NCBI GenBank assembly: GCA_022828225.1
Contig: JAJEJG010000020.1
Span: forward strand, 1-64,000
From: Nitrospirales bacterium
Lineage (GTDB): Bacteria; Nitrospirota; Nitrospiria; Nitrospirales; UBA8639
Length of the DNA stretch: 64,000 nucleotides
Reading direction: 5' to 3'
The position numbers and the translations under genes were made by a program. Of this stretch, positions 8,903 through 18,457 are shown in pieces. The number at the start of each line of letters is the position of its first letter. Position 1 is the first letter of the stretch. The notes under the pieces are model-generated. The model worked only from the letters and a program-made list of their open reading frames with translations, did no database searches and was not told the origin of the DNA.

Positions 8903-10159
8903 ATACCCGGAGCCCTCTCGACGAACCGAAGCGCCCAAGCCTTGTAATTTATCTTCGATCCGCTCGTATCCCCGTTCCAAATGATAAATTCGGGAAATCC
9001 GCGTTTCACCCTCTGCCGCCAACCCGGCCAACAGAAGCGCGGCACTGGCGCGCAGATCCGACGCCATGACCGGCGCGCCCGTCAAACGACCTAATCCTTT
9101 CACAACCGCACGGTGTCCATCAACCGCAATCACCGCGCCCATGCGTCGCAATTCGGGGACGTGCAGAAACCGCCCCGCAAACACCGATTCGGTGATCACG
9201 CTGGTTCCTTCCGCCAAACACATCGAGGCCATCATTTGCGCTTGCAGGTCCGTGGGGAACCCCGGGTAGGGAAACGTTTGAACGTCTTGGGCCTGCAACC
9301 GGGAACCGGCTTCGATGGTGATCGACCGTGTCCCCTCCGACAGTCTGGCGCCGCATTGCTTGAGTTTGGAAGTCACGACCTCCAGATGTTGGGGCACGCA
9401 TTGATCCACTTCGACGCGCCCACCCGTCATGGCTCCGGCGATCACATACGTTCCGGCTTCAATCCGGTCGGGAATGACCTCGTGATCCGCGCCTCGCAAC
9501 GCCGACACCCCTTCGATGACCAGACGTCCTGATCCGGCCCCGGAAATCCTGGCCCCGCGTTTGATCAGGAAGTCGGCCAGATCGACAATTTCCGGCTCCA
9601 TGGCGGCATTGTTGATGACCGTGGTACCTTTCGCGAGACAGGCGGCCATCAATAAATTTTCGGTGCCGGTGACGGTCGGAATTTCGAAATCGATTCGTTG
9701 GCCTTCCAATTTCGCGGCATGGGCCCGGATGTAGCCGTAATCCACGGAGACGGTGGCCCCCAGCTGTCGCAGTCCTTGCAAATGGAAGTCGACCGGCCTG
9801 GGACCGATGGCGCATCCACCCGGGAGAGACACGACGGCTTCCCCAAACCGGGCCAACAACGGGCCCAATACCAGGATGGAGGCCCGCATGGTCTTGACCA
9901 GATCATACGGCGCCTCGAGTGATTGGACGTGAGTCGCGTCGATGACCGCCTGTCCCTCCTCCTGCTTGACGGAAACACCGAGCAAGCTGAGCAGCGTCAT
10001 CATGGTGGCGACGTCTCTCACCTGCGGCAGGTTGGAAATCGTGCATTCTCCTCCCCCTAACAGGGTCGAAGCCAAGATCGGGAGCGCCGCATTTTTGGCG
10101 CCGCCCGTCCGGACGCGCCCTTCCAGGCGCTGTCCTCCCGTGACGATCAAACTGTCCAT
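8882..10159 (-). CDS. murA: UDP-N-acetylglucosamine 1-carboxyvinyltransferase MurA
   Basis: 425 residues. It adds enolpyruvate to UDP-GlcNAc, the first committed step of peptidoglycan synthesis. The catalytic lysine is in GGAKNAALP, and the fosfomycin-target cysteine is present in PGGCAIGPRP. Start ATG 10157-10159 (MDSLIVTGG) overlaps prmC by 13 bp; a TTG eight codons upstream is possible. The C-terminal GTSDLL and the stop codon are encoded by the 142-bp repeat element, so the natural end of the gene has been replaced; the folded domain appears complete before that point. Confidence 0.95.
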   Translation of the reverse strand: MDSLIVTGGQRLEGRVRTGGAKNAALPILASTLLGGGECTISNLPQVRDVATMMTLLSLLGVSVKQEEGQAVIDATHVQSLEAPYDLVKTMRASILVLGPLLARFGEAVVSLPGGCAIGPRPVDFHLQGLRQLGATVSVDYGYIRAHAAKLEGQRIDFEIPTVTGTENLLMAACLAKGTTVINNAAMEPEIVDLADFLIKRGARISGAGSGRLVIEGVSALRGADHEVIPDRIEAGTYVIAGAMTGGRVEVDQCVPQHLEVVTSKLKQCGARLSEGTRSITIEAGSRLQAQDVQTFPYPGFPTDLQAQMMASMCLAEGTSVITESVFAGRFLHVPELRRMGAVIAVDGHRAVVKGLGRLTGAPVMASDLRASAALLLAGLAAEGETRISRIYHLERGYERIEDKLQGLGASVRREGSGYGTSDLL

Positions 10160-11067
10160 GTCGACGACGTTCGCTCCAGGCAAATCACGCGATCGATACC
10201 TGCCTGATCGCGCCGGATCGTTTTGACGGTGAACGCTTCGCCGGCTCTTCGACGAACGTCCTCGGACTGATGCATTCCCATTTCCATGACCAGAATCCCG
10301 CCCGGATGCAACAACGACGGACTCTCCGCAAGCAGGCGATCGTAGAACGCCAACCCGTTCGGACCGCCATCGAGGGCAGGAAGCGGCTCAAAGGCCCTGA
10401 CCTCTGGCGGCAGACGATCGCATTGATCAGCCGGAATATACGGTGGATTCGAGACAATGACCGACACCTTGCCCGCGAACGCGCCGGCGGCCAGCGGTGC
10501 GAGACATTCACCCTGGAAAAACCGGATCCTATCAGCCACGCCGTGACGCTGCGCGTTCTCGCCGGCCACTTGCAGGGCCGGAGCACTGCAATCCGTAGCC
10601 GAGACGGTGGCGCCCGGGCAGTCCAGAGCCAACGAGACGGCCAGGCAGCCCGACCCCGTTCCCATATCCACCATGTGACAGTCGATTGTCGAGAAGCGCG
10701 AGGCCAGGACTTCCTCGATGATCAACTCGGTTTCAGGCCTGGGAATCAACACGCTTGGATTCACGAGAAAGTCGCGTCCGCGAAAGGCCTGGGTGCCCAC
10801 GATGTATTGCAAGGGCTCCCGTGACGCCCGGCGCCGAAACAGCGACTCGGTTCTCGCCCAATCCGCCGGCCCGACCCGAGCGTTTGGGTCCGCATACACC
10901 CTGAGACGCGAAACGCCCAAACCGGCTTCCAGCAGCCAGAACGCTTCATTGTCCGCATTGACGACATCGGCGGCCTGAAGGATCGCCACGCCCCGTTGAT
11001 AGGCGGAGAGGAGCGTGGATGGGGATGGCGAGGAACTGTTCGGAGCCGCCATTTCAGTCTGCATCAT
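10147..11067 (-). CDS. prmC: Peptide chain release factor N5-glutamine methyltransferase PrmC
   Basis: 306 residues. It methylates the glutamine of the GGQ motif in RF1 and RF2. The signatures are PRPETE (109-114), the SAM-binding GTGSG (136-140) and the catalytic NPPY (207-210). The ATG overlaps the prfA stop by one base (TGATG), coupling it to its substrate gene, a widely conserved pairing. The first 20 residues are poorly conserved and a slightly later start is possible. Confidence 0.95.
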   Translation of the reverse strand: MMQTEMAAPNSSSPSPSTLLSAYQRGVAILQAADVVNADNEAFWLLEAGLGVSRLRVYADPNARVGPADWARTESLFRRRASREPLQYIVGTQAFRGRDFLVNPSVLIPRPETELIIEEVLASRFSTIDCHMVDMGTGSGCLAVSLALDCPGATVSATDCSAPALQVAGENAQRHGVADRIRFFQGECLAPLAAGAFAGKVSVIVSNPPYIPADQCDRLPPEVRAFEPLPALDGGPNGLAFYDRLLAESPSLLHPGGILVMEMGMHQSEDVRRRAGEAFTVKTIRRDQAGIDRVICLERTSSTWTV

Positions 11068-12185
11068 CAGTTGTTGGACGCGATTTCAGCCCTACGACTC
11101 TCCGGCTCACGAGCATCGTGCAACGCCTTCACCAATTCCTCAAGGTCTCCGTCCAGGATCGATTCCAGCTTATGCAAACTCAACCCTATCCGATGATCCG
11201 TGACGCGATTTTGCGGATAATTGTACGTGCGGATCTTCTCACTACGCTCGCCCGTCCCGACCTGGGAACGACGATGCTCGGCAATCGAGGCTTCCTGTTT
11301 TTCACGTTCGGCGTCGCCGATGCGGGTTCGGAGGGTGCGCATGGCTTTTTCACGATTCTTGAGTTGCGACCGCTCATCCTGACACGTCACCACCATGCCG
11401 GTGGGAATGTGGGTGATACGCACTGCCGAGTAAGTCGTATTGACGCTCTGGCCTCCCGCGCCCGAGGAACAGAACGTATCGATGCGAAGATCCCTGGGAT
11501 CGAGATGCACGTCGACGTCTTCAACCTCCGGCATCACCGCCACGGTCGCCGTGGACGTATGAATGCGGCCGCTCGCCTCCGTACTCGGAACTCTTTGGAC
11601 ACGGTGCACCCCGCTCTCATATCGAAAGGCGCCGTACGCGCCCTTGCCCTCGACGAGAAAAATGGCTTCCTTGATCCCGCCGATGCCCGTCTCGTTCGCG
11701 TCAATCATCTGCACCCGCAACCCGCGGTTCTCGGCATAACGCATGTACATGCGCAACAACTCACCGGCGAACAGCCCGGCCTCTTCGCCGCCGGTCCCGG
11801 CGCGTATTTCGACGAATGAGTTTTTATCATCTTCGGCATTTCGAGGATGCAGGAGTTGCAGCGCGCGTTCCTCAACCCGTGTCCGTTGTTCCTGCAGCGC
11901 CCCCAATTCATCGGTGGCCAACGCCTTGAGTTCCGGATCCAGTTGTGGGTCATCCAGCATCCGCGAGGTATTGGCTATTTCCCGGAGCAGGCGCCGGTAG
12001 TCCGCAAACAACTGGCTGACGTCTTCAAGGTCGGCCCGCTCCTTGTTGTAGGCAATCACCACCGGCGGTTGGCTGAGAACCGCCGGATCGGCCAAGCGAT
12101 GAGTCAATTCGTCGTAACGATGCGCCGCGGCTTCCCATTGGGCAAGCCACCCCTCAAACTGGTTTTCCATCTTGTCGCCGGACAT
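11067..12185 (-). CDS. prfA: Peptide chain release factor 1
   Basis: 372 residues. It recognises UAA and UAG stop codons. The GGQ hydrolysis motif is at 244-246 and the codon-recognition tripeptide of the RF1 type is PST at 200-202 (RVPSTEASGRIHTS context), which separates it from RF2 (SPF). The first ATG has AGGGTGA upstream; another ATG at codon 6 is the alternative. It is followed by prmC and preceded by rpmE, as in many bacteria. Confidence 0.96.
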   Translation of the reverse strand: MSGDKMENQFEGWLAQWEAAAHRYDELTHRLADPAVLSQPPVVIAYNKERADLEDVSQLFADYRRLLREIANTSRMLDDPQLDPELKALATDELGALQEQRTRVEERALQLLHPRNAEDDKNSFVEIRAGTGGEEAGLFAGELLRMYMRYAENRGLRVQMIDANETGIGGIKEAIFLVEGKGAYGAFRYESGVHRVQRVPSTEASGRIHTSTATVAVMPEVEDVDVHLDPRDLRIDTFCSSGAGGQSVNTTYSAVRITHIPTGMVVTCQDERSQLKNREKAMRTLRTRIGDAEREKQEASIAEHRRSQVGTGERSEKIRTYNYPQNRVTDHRIGLSLHKLESILDGDLEELVKALHDAREPESRRAEIASNN

Positions 12186-12261
12186 AGGTCACCCTGCTCT
12201 ACCATTGAACGAAAGTCTGCGAGAAAAATCGAGGAGTGCGAGATCGCGTCGAGCGGGGAGG

Positions 12262-12471
12262 CTAGGCTTTGGACTTCTTGGCGTATTTCTTCCTGAATCG
12301 TTCCACACGCCCTTCGGTGTCAACGATTTTCTGCGTGCCGGTGAAGAAGGGATGACAGGCAGAACAAATGTCCACCTTGATATCGCCCACGGTAGAACGG
12401 GTTTGGAATTTCATGCCGCATGCGCAACTGACCGTCGCCTCGGAATATTCGGGATGAATGCCTGCTTTCAT
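12262..12471 (-). CDS. rpmE: 50S ribosomal protein L31, zinc-binding type
   Basis: 69 residues. The cysteines C16, C18, C37 and C40 (CAC and CSAC contexts) make this the zinc-containing C+ form, the usual housekeeping paralogue. A strong AGGAGG ribosome-binding site precedes the ATG. It sits between rho and prfA, a conserved neighbourhood. The lysine-rich tail (KKYAKKSKA) is typical of rRNA contact. Confidence 0.96.
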   Translation of the reverse strand: MKAGIHPEYSEATVSCACGMKFQTRSTVGDIKVDICSACHPFFTGTQKIVDTEGRVERFRKKYAKKSKA

Positions 12472-12552
12472 GATGCCGATGTCCTCCTGAAAACTGTTCC
12501 AAAGCCCATATTTAGCATGAAAGACCGGTCGTTGGCAAAGCGAACGGGAAAG

Positions 12553-13803
12553 TTACCGATTCATGGACTGGAGAAAGTCCTGATTATCCTTGGTCCCGGC
12601 GATCTTATCCATGAGAAACTCCATGGCTTCCATCGTCCCCAATGGACTCAATACCTTCCGTAACACCCACATTTTATTCAACCGGTCCCGGTCAACCAGC
12701 AACTCTTCTTTCCGGGTGCCTGATTGACTGATATCAATGGCCGGGAAAATGCGCTTGTCGGCCAAACGGCGATCCAAATGGACTTCCATGTTCCCCGTGC
12801 CCTTAAACTCTTCGAAAATCACGTCGTCCATCCGGCTGCCCGTATCCACCAGCGCCGTGGCCAGAATCGTGAGGCTTCCGCCATCCTCGATGTTTCGAGC
12901 CGACCCGAAGAACCGTTTGGGCCGTTGCAGCGCGTTGGAATCCAGTCCGCCGGACAGCACTTTGCCGCTCGGAGGCGCGATCGTATTGTAGGCGCGAGCC
13001 AGCCGGGTAATACTGTCCAACAGGATGACGACGTCGCGTTTATGCTCGACCAACCGCTTGGCCTTTTCCATGACGATCTCGGCCACTTGCGCGTGACGTT
13101 GGGCCGGTTCATCGAACGTGGAACTGATGACCTCGGCGCTTTTGACCTGGCGCTGCCAATCCGTGACTTCTTCCGGGCGTTCGTCAATGAGCAGGACGAT
13201 GAGCAGGGTCTCCGGATGATTGTGCAGGATCGCACGGGCAATCGCTTGAAGCAGCATGGTCTTTCCCGTTCGCGGGGCAGCCACGATAAGCCCGCGTTGT
13301 CCCTTCCCGATGGGCGTGGTCAGTTCCATGACCCGTGTGCAGTATTCCTCCTGATCAAACTCCAGGGAAATGCGCTCCTCGGGATACAGCGGCGTCAAAT
13401 TGTCGAACAGAATTTTGTCCCGCTGCATTTCCGGTTCGTCATAGTTGATCTTTTCAACCTTCAATAAGGCAAAATACCGCTCCCCACCTTTGGGCGGACG
13501 AACCTGACCGGAAATGATGTCGCCCGTTCGCAGGCCAAAACGACGGATCTGAGAGGGCGATATATAAATATCATCGGGACCCGGAAAATAATTCGAATCC
13601 GGCGCACGCAAAAACCCGAAGCCGTCGGAAAGGGTTTCCAGAACCCCTTCACCAAAAATGACTCCGTTCTTCTCCGCCTGCCCTTGCAAGATGGCAAAGA
13701 TCAGTTCCTGTTTCCTCAGATTCGCACACCCTTCGATCTTCAATGAACGGGCCAAATCCGCAAGGTCGCCGATGGATTTTTGTTTCAATTCCGCAAGATG
13801 CAT
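12553..13803 (-). CDS. rho: Transcription termination factor Rho
   Basis: 416 residues, close to the usual 419. The N-terminal Rho-N helix domain (1-45) is followed by the cold-shock-like RNA-binding domain with GFGFLR at 61-66. The ATPase domain carries Walker A APRTGKT (176-182), Walker B ([16 protein letters not shown]) and the Q/R-loop regions. The hexamer unwinds RNA and terminates untranslated transcripts. It heads the minus-strand run; upstream is a 760-bp non-coding gap that includes the second 142-bp repeat. Confidence 0.97.
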   Translation of the reverse strand: MHLAELKQKSIGDLADLARSLKIEGCANLRKQELIFAILQGQAEKNGVIFGEGVLETLSDGFGFLRAPDSNYFPGPDDIYISPSQIRRFGLRTGDIISGQVRPPKGGERYFALLKVEKINYDEPEMQRDKILFDNLTPLYPEERISLEFDQEEYCTRVMELTTPIGKGQRGLIVAAPRTGKTMLLQAIARAILHNHPETLLIVLLIDERPEEVTDWQRQVKSAEVISSTFDEPAQRHAQVAEIVMEKAKRLVEHKRDVVILLDSITRLARAYNTIAPPSGKVLSGGLDSNALQRPKRFFGSARNIEDGGSLTILATALVDTGSRMDDVIFEEFKGTGNMEVHLDRRLADKRIFPAIDISQSGTRKEELLVDRDRLNKMWVLRKVLSPLGTMEAMEFLMDKIAGTKDNQDFLQSMNR

Positions 13804-13913
13804 AACCTTCTCCTAAAGGTGGGTGATCATTGAGCCGCAAGGTCGTGAAACCCCTCCCGGCCTTTCAGCACATGGAGCCTGACACAAGAGACAAGCACCT
13901 CCCATTGTGTTCC

Positions 13914-14055
13914 GGAACCTCTGATTTCTTGCACTATCGGGCGTATGGCTGCGTTGTGTCCTCGCTCACCCCTCACCTATCTCTCTGATAAGCCTCGGGT
14001 TTCGCTCCGGGACGCCTTGCCCTGCATCCCGCTATCACAATAAAGCAGAGCTTCC
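13914..14055. repeat. 142-bp inverted-repeat-ended element, copy 2
   Basis: Same length and orientation as the copy at 8761-8902. The left end GGAACCTCTGATTT is intact; the right end carries two changes (AAGCAGAGCTTCC), so its terminal repeat is imperfect. It stands upstream of rho, in non-coding DNA, and does not touch a gene. Confidence 0.85.
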
Positions 14056-14082
14056 TTCTCTCTTCTCTTCCTTCGCCACGTC

Positions 14083-14143
14083 AGACCGACAACTGCCAAC
14101 GCCCAAGCCGTGGCTTGGATAAGGCAGGAAAGGAAGTCGGTCT
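14083..14143. other. Nested hairpin, possible structured RNA
   Basis: Three stems nest in 61 nt: AGACCGAC (14083-14090) with GTCGGTCT (14136-14143), CTGCC (14093-14097) with GGCAG (14123-14127), and CCAAGCC (14103-14109) with GGCTTGG (14112-14118) around a two-base loop. All 20 pairs are Watson-Crick. No U-tract follows on either strand, so a plain terminator is unlikely. It could be a small RNA, a leader element or another repeat family. Confidence 0.5.
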
Positions 14144-14562
14144 AGACAACCTTCCTCCTTGCCGAAATCGCGGCGTGACGACGAGCCGTAACGTGTCTTC
14201 CTGGAGACCGACGGATTCGCAAACTATTTACACGTGGTGAACAGACCGTCCTGCTTGTGTTCCGGAACAGTCATTCAGACAATTCCGCCGTTGCAATAAA
14301 TGAAGGGAACCTATTCATTATGTATTGGACAGAAGGGTGTTGGCGTTACGAAAAATTGATTTGCAATTTTGGGACTTGAAAACTCATGTAGGGAGAAGTA
14401 ACTGTCTCTTCAATCTGGAAGGTATATTTGTTTTGTATAACATGCATCTCCTGATTGTCAATAGCTACTTTCAACCATTGTTGGTTTGCGATGCCACGAG
14501 CGTTGTGATAAATGAACGGAAGCAGGAGAAAACTTCTCAACCTAGAAAATTTATTGCACAAA

Positions 14563-14979
14563 ATGGCCAAGCCCGACGAGCCTTTTTCACATGGACGGAT
14601 TTTCTCCTTTGCCGAGGCGACGGAACTGATCCCGAAGCTGGCGACGCATCTGACCAAAGCCAAAGCCGGCAAGACGATCCTGCAGCAAACCAAAGAAGAA
14701 ATCAAAAAAGCAAGCGCCAACGCTCAGTATGGAGGCGGGAGTTGTGAGGGGCCACGCTACATCAAAGCACTCGAAACGATATATGAAAACCTCAACAGCG
14801 TCAATGAAATGGGAGTGATTGTCAAAGATCTGGACATGGGTTTGTGCGACTTCCCGTATCTCATGGAAGGACGGGTGGTCTATCTCTGCTGGAGGCTTGG
14901 CGAAGAAACCATTGACTGGTGGCATGAGATCGACGACGGATATAAAGGGCGACAAACCCTGCCCAAGGGAATCACGTGA
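14563..14979 (+). CDS. DUF2203 family protein
   Basis: 138 residues. It matches the DUF2203 pattern: an FSFAEATELIPKL helix near the N-terminus, a middle helical region rich in lysine, and the conserved block GVIVKDLDMGLCDFPYL, VYLCWRLGEE, WWHEIDDGY and a final GRQTL. Function is unknown; the conserved acidic and tryptophan/histidine residues suggest a binding role. I chose ATG 14563 (MAKPDEPF); the frame is open 17 codons further upstream but that part is unlike the family. Confidence 0.85.
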   Translation: MAKPDEPFSHGRIFSFAEATELIPKLATHLTKAKAGKTILQQTKEEIKKASANAQYGGGSCEGPRYIKALETIYENLNSVNEMGVIVKDLDMGLCDFPYLMEGRVVYLCWRLGEETIDWWHEIDDGYKGRQTLPKGIT

Positions 14980-15025
14980 GAAACAATCTTGAATCACTTG
15001 TCCGTTTTGTGCGGAGGCCGAGTGC

Positions 15026-15310
15026 ATGACGTACGTGATCATTGGATGGGACGGGCCCGAAGGGCAAAGCAAGCGGCCGCATCATAGACCCGCCCACTTG
15101 GACTATCTTGAGCGCTTGCAGCAACAGAGCCGATTGATCAGCGCCGGCCCCTTTACCGATAAAGCCGGAAGCCTGGTCATCATCGAAGCGGACACCATGG
15201 AGCAGGCCGAAAGCATTGCCAACGGCGATCCCTACGTCACGCACGGCATATTCGAACGAGTCGAAATCCATCCGTTTAAACGAGTCTTCCCCCGGCCACA
15301 AGAAGCATGA
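15026..15310 (+). CDS. YciI-like protein
   Basis: 94 residues with the ferredoxin-like YCII fold pattern: a conserved histidine in RPAHLDYLERL, the AGPFTDKAGSLVIIEADTMEQAESIANGDPYV core and the ERVEIHPFKRVF strand. In the family a His-Asp pair is thought to be catalytic, but substrates are mostly unknown. A GGAGG ribosome-binding site precedes the ATG. It follows the DUF2203 gene by 46 bp and precedes a PpiD-like gene. Confidence 0.88.
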   Translation: MTYVIIGWDGPEGQSKRPHHRPAHLDYLERLQQQSRLISAGPFTDKAGSLVIIEADTMEQAESIANGDPYVTHGIFERVEIHPFKRVFPRPQEA

Positions 15311-15406
15311 CCGCACGTTCTATCGGCTTGGCAGTCATCAATTTGAAAGGGCGGCATCCTGCGTGTTACAAATTTTTGTTCATGATTTTACACGTATGGC
15401 GATCCA

Positions 15407-16117
15407 ATGATTAAGTTAATCCGCGAAGGTTCAGCGAAATACCCCTGGCTACTCAAGATCATCATGTTGGTGATCGCGGTCACCTTCACCATCGGAATGG
15501 GGTGGTTCGGGTATGAAACCGCACAACAACCCAACGTGGTGGCTGTGGTCGGGGCGTATCAGGTGGAATTGGAAGAATTCCGCAGAGCATACAACAGGCT
15601 CGATGCCTTCTATAGAAATCAGCCGCAGCAAGAAGCCCCGGACAACAAAGAACTCAAGCAAACCGCCATCGACTCTTTAGTCAACCGGAAACTGTGGCTC
15701 GTGGCTGCCGATGATCTCAATCTGGAAGTGCACCAGGACGAACTGCGAGACGCCATCATGAAGCGCGATGAGTTTCAGAAGGATGGGGCCTTCGACCCGG
15801 AAACCTACCATCGCCTCCTGGAGCTCAACCGGATTTCTCCGGCGAAGTTTGAAGAGGGCCTGGCCAAGGATCTTCGCATACAAAAAGTTCAGTCCCTTGT
15901 TCAAGACGTGGCGACCCTCAACCCGGTTGATGAGGACTTGGTGAAGGAACTCGCCGCGGGGCAAACCGCAGGGCTCGAAGATGAAAAAGAGATCGAAAAG
16001 GTCAATAACCGCATCAGGCTCCAACTCCTGATTCAAAAGAAACAGCAGTCACTCCAAGCCTTCCAACAGGCCCTGCGGGCTTCCTCCACCGTGGAGATCC
16101 GGCAGGAATTCCTCTAA
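15407..16117 (+). CDS. PpiD/SurA N-terminal-domain protein lacking the PPIase domain
   Basis: 236 residues. Residues 1-15 are cytoplasmic, about 16-38 form a transmembrane anchor (IIMLVIAVTFTIGMGWFGY), and the rest resembles the SurA_N chaperone domain of PpiD (VELEEFRRAYNRLD, AIDSLVNRKLWLVAADDLNLEV, KFEEGLAKDLRIQKVQ). The parvulin prolyl isomerase domain that should follow is absent and the protein ends in a charged helix. It may be a periplasmic chaperone only. There is no sign of a frameshift extending the gene downstream. Confidence 0.75.
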   Translation: MIKLIREGSAKYPWLLKIIMLVIAVTFTIGMGWFGYETAQQPNVVAVVGAYQVELEEFRRAYNRLDAFYRNQPQQEAPDNKELKQTAIDSLVNRKLWLVAADDLNLEVHQDELRDAIMKRDEFQKDGAFDPETYHRLLELNRISPAKFEEGLAKDLRIQKVQSLVQDVATLNPVDEDLVKELAAGQTAGLEDEKEIEKVNNRIRLQLLIQKKQQSLQAFQQALRASSTVEIRQEFL

Positions 16118-16187
16118 ACTCCACATCCATTCCCATACGTGCCTGTATTCAGTTGCAGAGGAAAGGGCTGTAGCTCGTCCCCTTCGG

Positions 16188-17210
16188 CTATTGAATCAAC
16201 ATGGCGTCGCCGTAGCTGTAGAAGCGGTACCGTGCGGTGATGGCTTCCGCGTAGGCCGCGCGCAGTTGGTCGAGGCCTCCGAAGGCGGAGACGAGCATGA
16301 GCAACGTCGTGCGCGGGAGATGAAAATTGGTCAGCAGAGCATCGACCATGGCGAAACGAAACCCGGGTGTAATGAATAACCGGGTCTCACCCGGACCGGA
16401 CCTGATTTGTCCGGCTTCGTTGACCGCCGATTCCAGGGTGCGCACCGACGTGGTTCCGACTGCCACGATTCGCCGTCCTTCAGCCTTTGCCGCATTGAGG
16501 CGCTGCGCCGCCGCCTCGGGAATGTCAAACCATTCGGCGGCCATATGATGATCTTCGATCCGGTCAACGGTGACGGGACGAAACGTCCCGGGGCCCACGT
16601 GCAGCGTGACGGTCACAAGTTGAATGCCCTTTTGCTCGAGGGCGGCGAATAATGGTTCCGTGAAATGTAACCCCGCGGTCGGGGCGGCGACGGCCCCTTC
16701 TGATTGCGCAAAGACCGTTTGGTAGGCTTCTTTATCACGCTCATCCGCCGGTCGTTTGATATAGGGCGGGAGCGGAACTTCTCCTATTTTCTCCAGGAGG
16801 TCCTTGATGGAGCCGTGGGTGTCGATTCGAAGAACCGTGCGCTCCTGACTCCGTTCCAGAACCTCGGCGGTCGCTTCCTCCTGAAACTCGAGAATCTGAC
16901 CAACGTCAACGTGCCCTTTCAGCAAGACCTCCCAACTCGCTTCCTTCAGGGGCCGTACCAGCAATGCCTCGATTTTCCCGCCGGTGGACCGTTTGGTGCC
17001 GTGGAGCCTGGCGGGTATCACCTTCGTGTCGTTCAACACCACCACGTCATCGGACCGCAACAGGTTCGGCAGATCGTTCACTCTGGCATGTTGAAACGCG
17101 GGTTCCCCCTTACGCGGCACAACCAACAGACGCGCGTGATCTCTCGGAGAAACCGGATAGTCGGCTATCAGTGATTCGTCGAAAGGAAAGTCGAACTCGG
17201 ACAATCGCAT
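16188..17210 (-). CDS. queA: S-adenosylmethionine:tRNA ribosyltransferase-isomerase QueA
   Basis: 340 residues. It transfers and isomerises ribose from SAM onto preQ1-tRNA to give epoxyqueuosine. Family blocks are the start MRLSEFDFPFDESLIADYPV-like segment, RDHARLLV, VVLNDTKVIPARL, APTAGLHF and the C-terminal NFHLP and YRFYSYGDAMLI. I chose ATG 17208-17210, which matches family starts; the frame stays open 64 codons upstream but that stretch is not conserved. Confidence 0.96.
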   Translation of the reverse strand: MRLSEFDFPFDESLIADYPVSPRDHARLLVVPRKGEPAFQHARVNDLPNLLRSDDVVVLNDTKVIPARLHGTKRSTGGKIEALLVRPLKEASWEVLLKGHVDVGQILEFQEEATAEVLERSQERTVLRIDTHGSIKDLLEKIGEVPLPPYIKRPADERDKEAYQTVFAQSEGAVAAPTAGLHFTEPLFAALEQKGIQLVTVTLHVGPGTFRPVTVDRIEDHHMAAEWFDIPEAAAQRLNAAKAEGRRIVAVGTTSVRTLESAVNEAGQIRSGPGETRLFITPGFRFAMVDALLTNFHLPRTTLLMLVSAFGGLDQLRAAYAEAITARYRFYSYGDAMLIQ

Positions 17211-17275
17211 GCGGATACCTACGTCGACATCATTGAAGCCGGACCAGCAAGAACGGGGGGAACTGTACGAATCAG

Positions 17276-18457
17276 TTATGAAGACGGTAAGGTCATGACC
17301 ACCTGATCGCGCGGCAGGATTTCCGTTCCCGGATAGTAATAGCGCAGGATGGATTGATAGGGGTACCCTAACTCGGCCATTTCCTTGGCGCCCCATTGAC
17401 ACAAGCCGACCCCGTGACCTGCACCTTTTCCCGCAAACACGACGTCTCTCTCAATGCGTTCGATGGAAAACCGGGTACTGCGTACTTTGCTATACCCGAG
17501 GACCCGCCGAAATTCCTGTCCCGTGATAACGAGTTCTCCCCGGGAATGCAGGATCCTGATATCCTTGACCCGACCGGCGGTGGTCATGCCATAGGGCGTG
17601 AGCGTCGCGAGCCAGCCAATGGGATACCCTTCTTCCTTGAGCCGGGCTTCGACCACGTCAAACGGAATGGTCGATCGCCATTCGTACCAGGGCGACTTTC
17701 GATCAAACGGACAAGCCACCCCTTTGAGATAGGGCAAGTCTTTGGCCCACACGTTCATGGCGTCTTCCGTGGGCCCGGCGGTCGTGGATGAATACACGGC
17801 GAAAATGGGACGGCCTTCATAGGTCAGGACCTGTCCGCGCGTCCGGTTGACGGCATCGAGCACGGCGCGATTGACCTTTTGACGGCCCGTATAGACCTGA
17901 TCCTGCACGCTCGCATACACGTCGAACGGTTGGGCTGCGTTCTCGAGTTTCTTGTACAACACGTAGGTCCTTGCCGCCACGGCCTGCGTCCGCAAGAGTT
18001 CCTCGTGCCAACCGGGATTGACTTCCGAACTCACGACGCCCGCCACGTACTCTTCGAGATCAACCACGTTCACGATCAGCAGGTGTTCGTCCCGGACCGT
18101 TATTGCGAGATCCCCGTACACCGCCCAATGTTGGCTCACCGAATCAGGGGATGATCCTTGAATGGTGACTTGCAGTTCATTGTGTGTCCCGTGAATGGCG
18201 AGACCGTTGCCTCGGACCAGGTTTCCATCGACTTGCAACTCATGCCCCTTCAGAACAACCGTTGCCTCGGACGACGCGTCGATGTGGTCTTCCGGAGACG
18301 TTTCGAAACGCAAATCTCCGGCGGAGGCGACCGTGACACGGCCGGCCTGTTCGGCCAAGGCAACCCGTACCTGATCCGCTGCGTGAACCCAAGGCAGCGT
18401 CCCCACCCCAATGAGCAGCAAGAGGATTCCGACCGGAAAGGAGATGAACCTAGTCAT
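17276..18457 (-). CDS. SpoIID/LytB domain protein (peptidoglycan-associated)
   Basis: 393 residues. An N-terminal signal peptide (hydrophobic 5-22, cleavage likely after VHA) is followed by a SpoIID/LytB region from about 130: VVDLEEYVAGVVSSEV, QAVAARTYVLYK and, near the end, GAGHGVGLCQWGAKEMA. In sporulators SpoIID is a lytic transglycosylase; in non-sporulating diderms such proteins are presumed cell-wall remodelling enzymes. It overlaps the DUF2905 gene by 4 bp and is followed by queA, an order also familiar from other diderm genomes. Confidence 0.9.
   Translation of the reverse strand: MTRFISFPVGILLLLIGVGTLPWVHAADQVRVALAEQAGRVTVASAGDLRFETSPEDHIDASSEATVVLKGHELQVDGNLVRGNGLAIHGTHNELQVTIQGSSPDSVSQHWAVYGDLAITVRDEHLLIVNVVDLEEYVAGVVSSEVNPGWHEELLRTQAVAARTYVLYKKLENAAQPFDVYASVQDQVYTGRQKVNRAVLDAVNRTRGQVLTYEGRPIFAVYSSTTAGPTEDAMNVWAKDLPYLKGVACPFDRKSPWYEWRSTIPFDVVEARLKEEGYPIGWLATLTPYGMTTAGRVKDIRILHSRGELVITGQEFRRVLGYSKVRSTRFSIERIERDVVFAGKGAGHGVGLCQWGAKEMAELGYPYQSILRYYYPGTEILPRDQVVMTLPSS

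Larger units (their letters stand above)
13804..14562. other. Non-coding gap between rho and the DUF2203 gene
   Basis: About 760 bp between divergent genes with no credible coding sequence. It holds the second 142-bp repeat (13914-14055) and a nested hairpin (14083-14143). The part from about 14280 to 14560 is distinctly A+T-rich and probably contains the promoter of the plus-strand genes, but I could not single out one convincing pair of hexamers. Open frames here are short and lack family resemblance. Confidence 0.6.
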
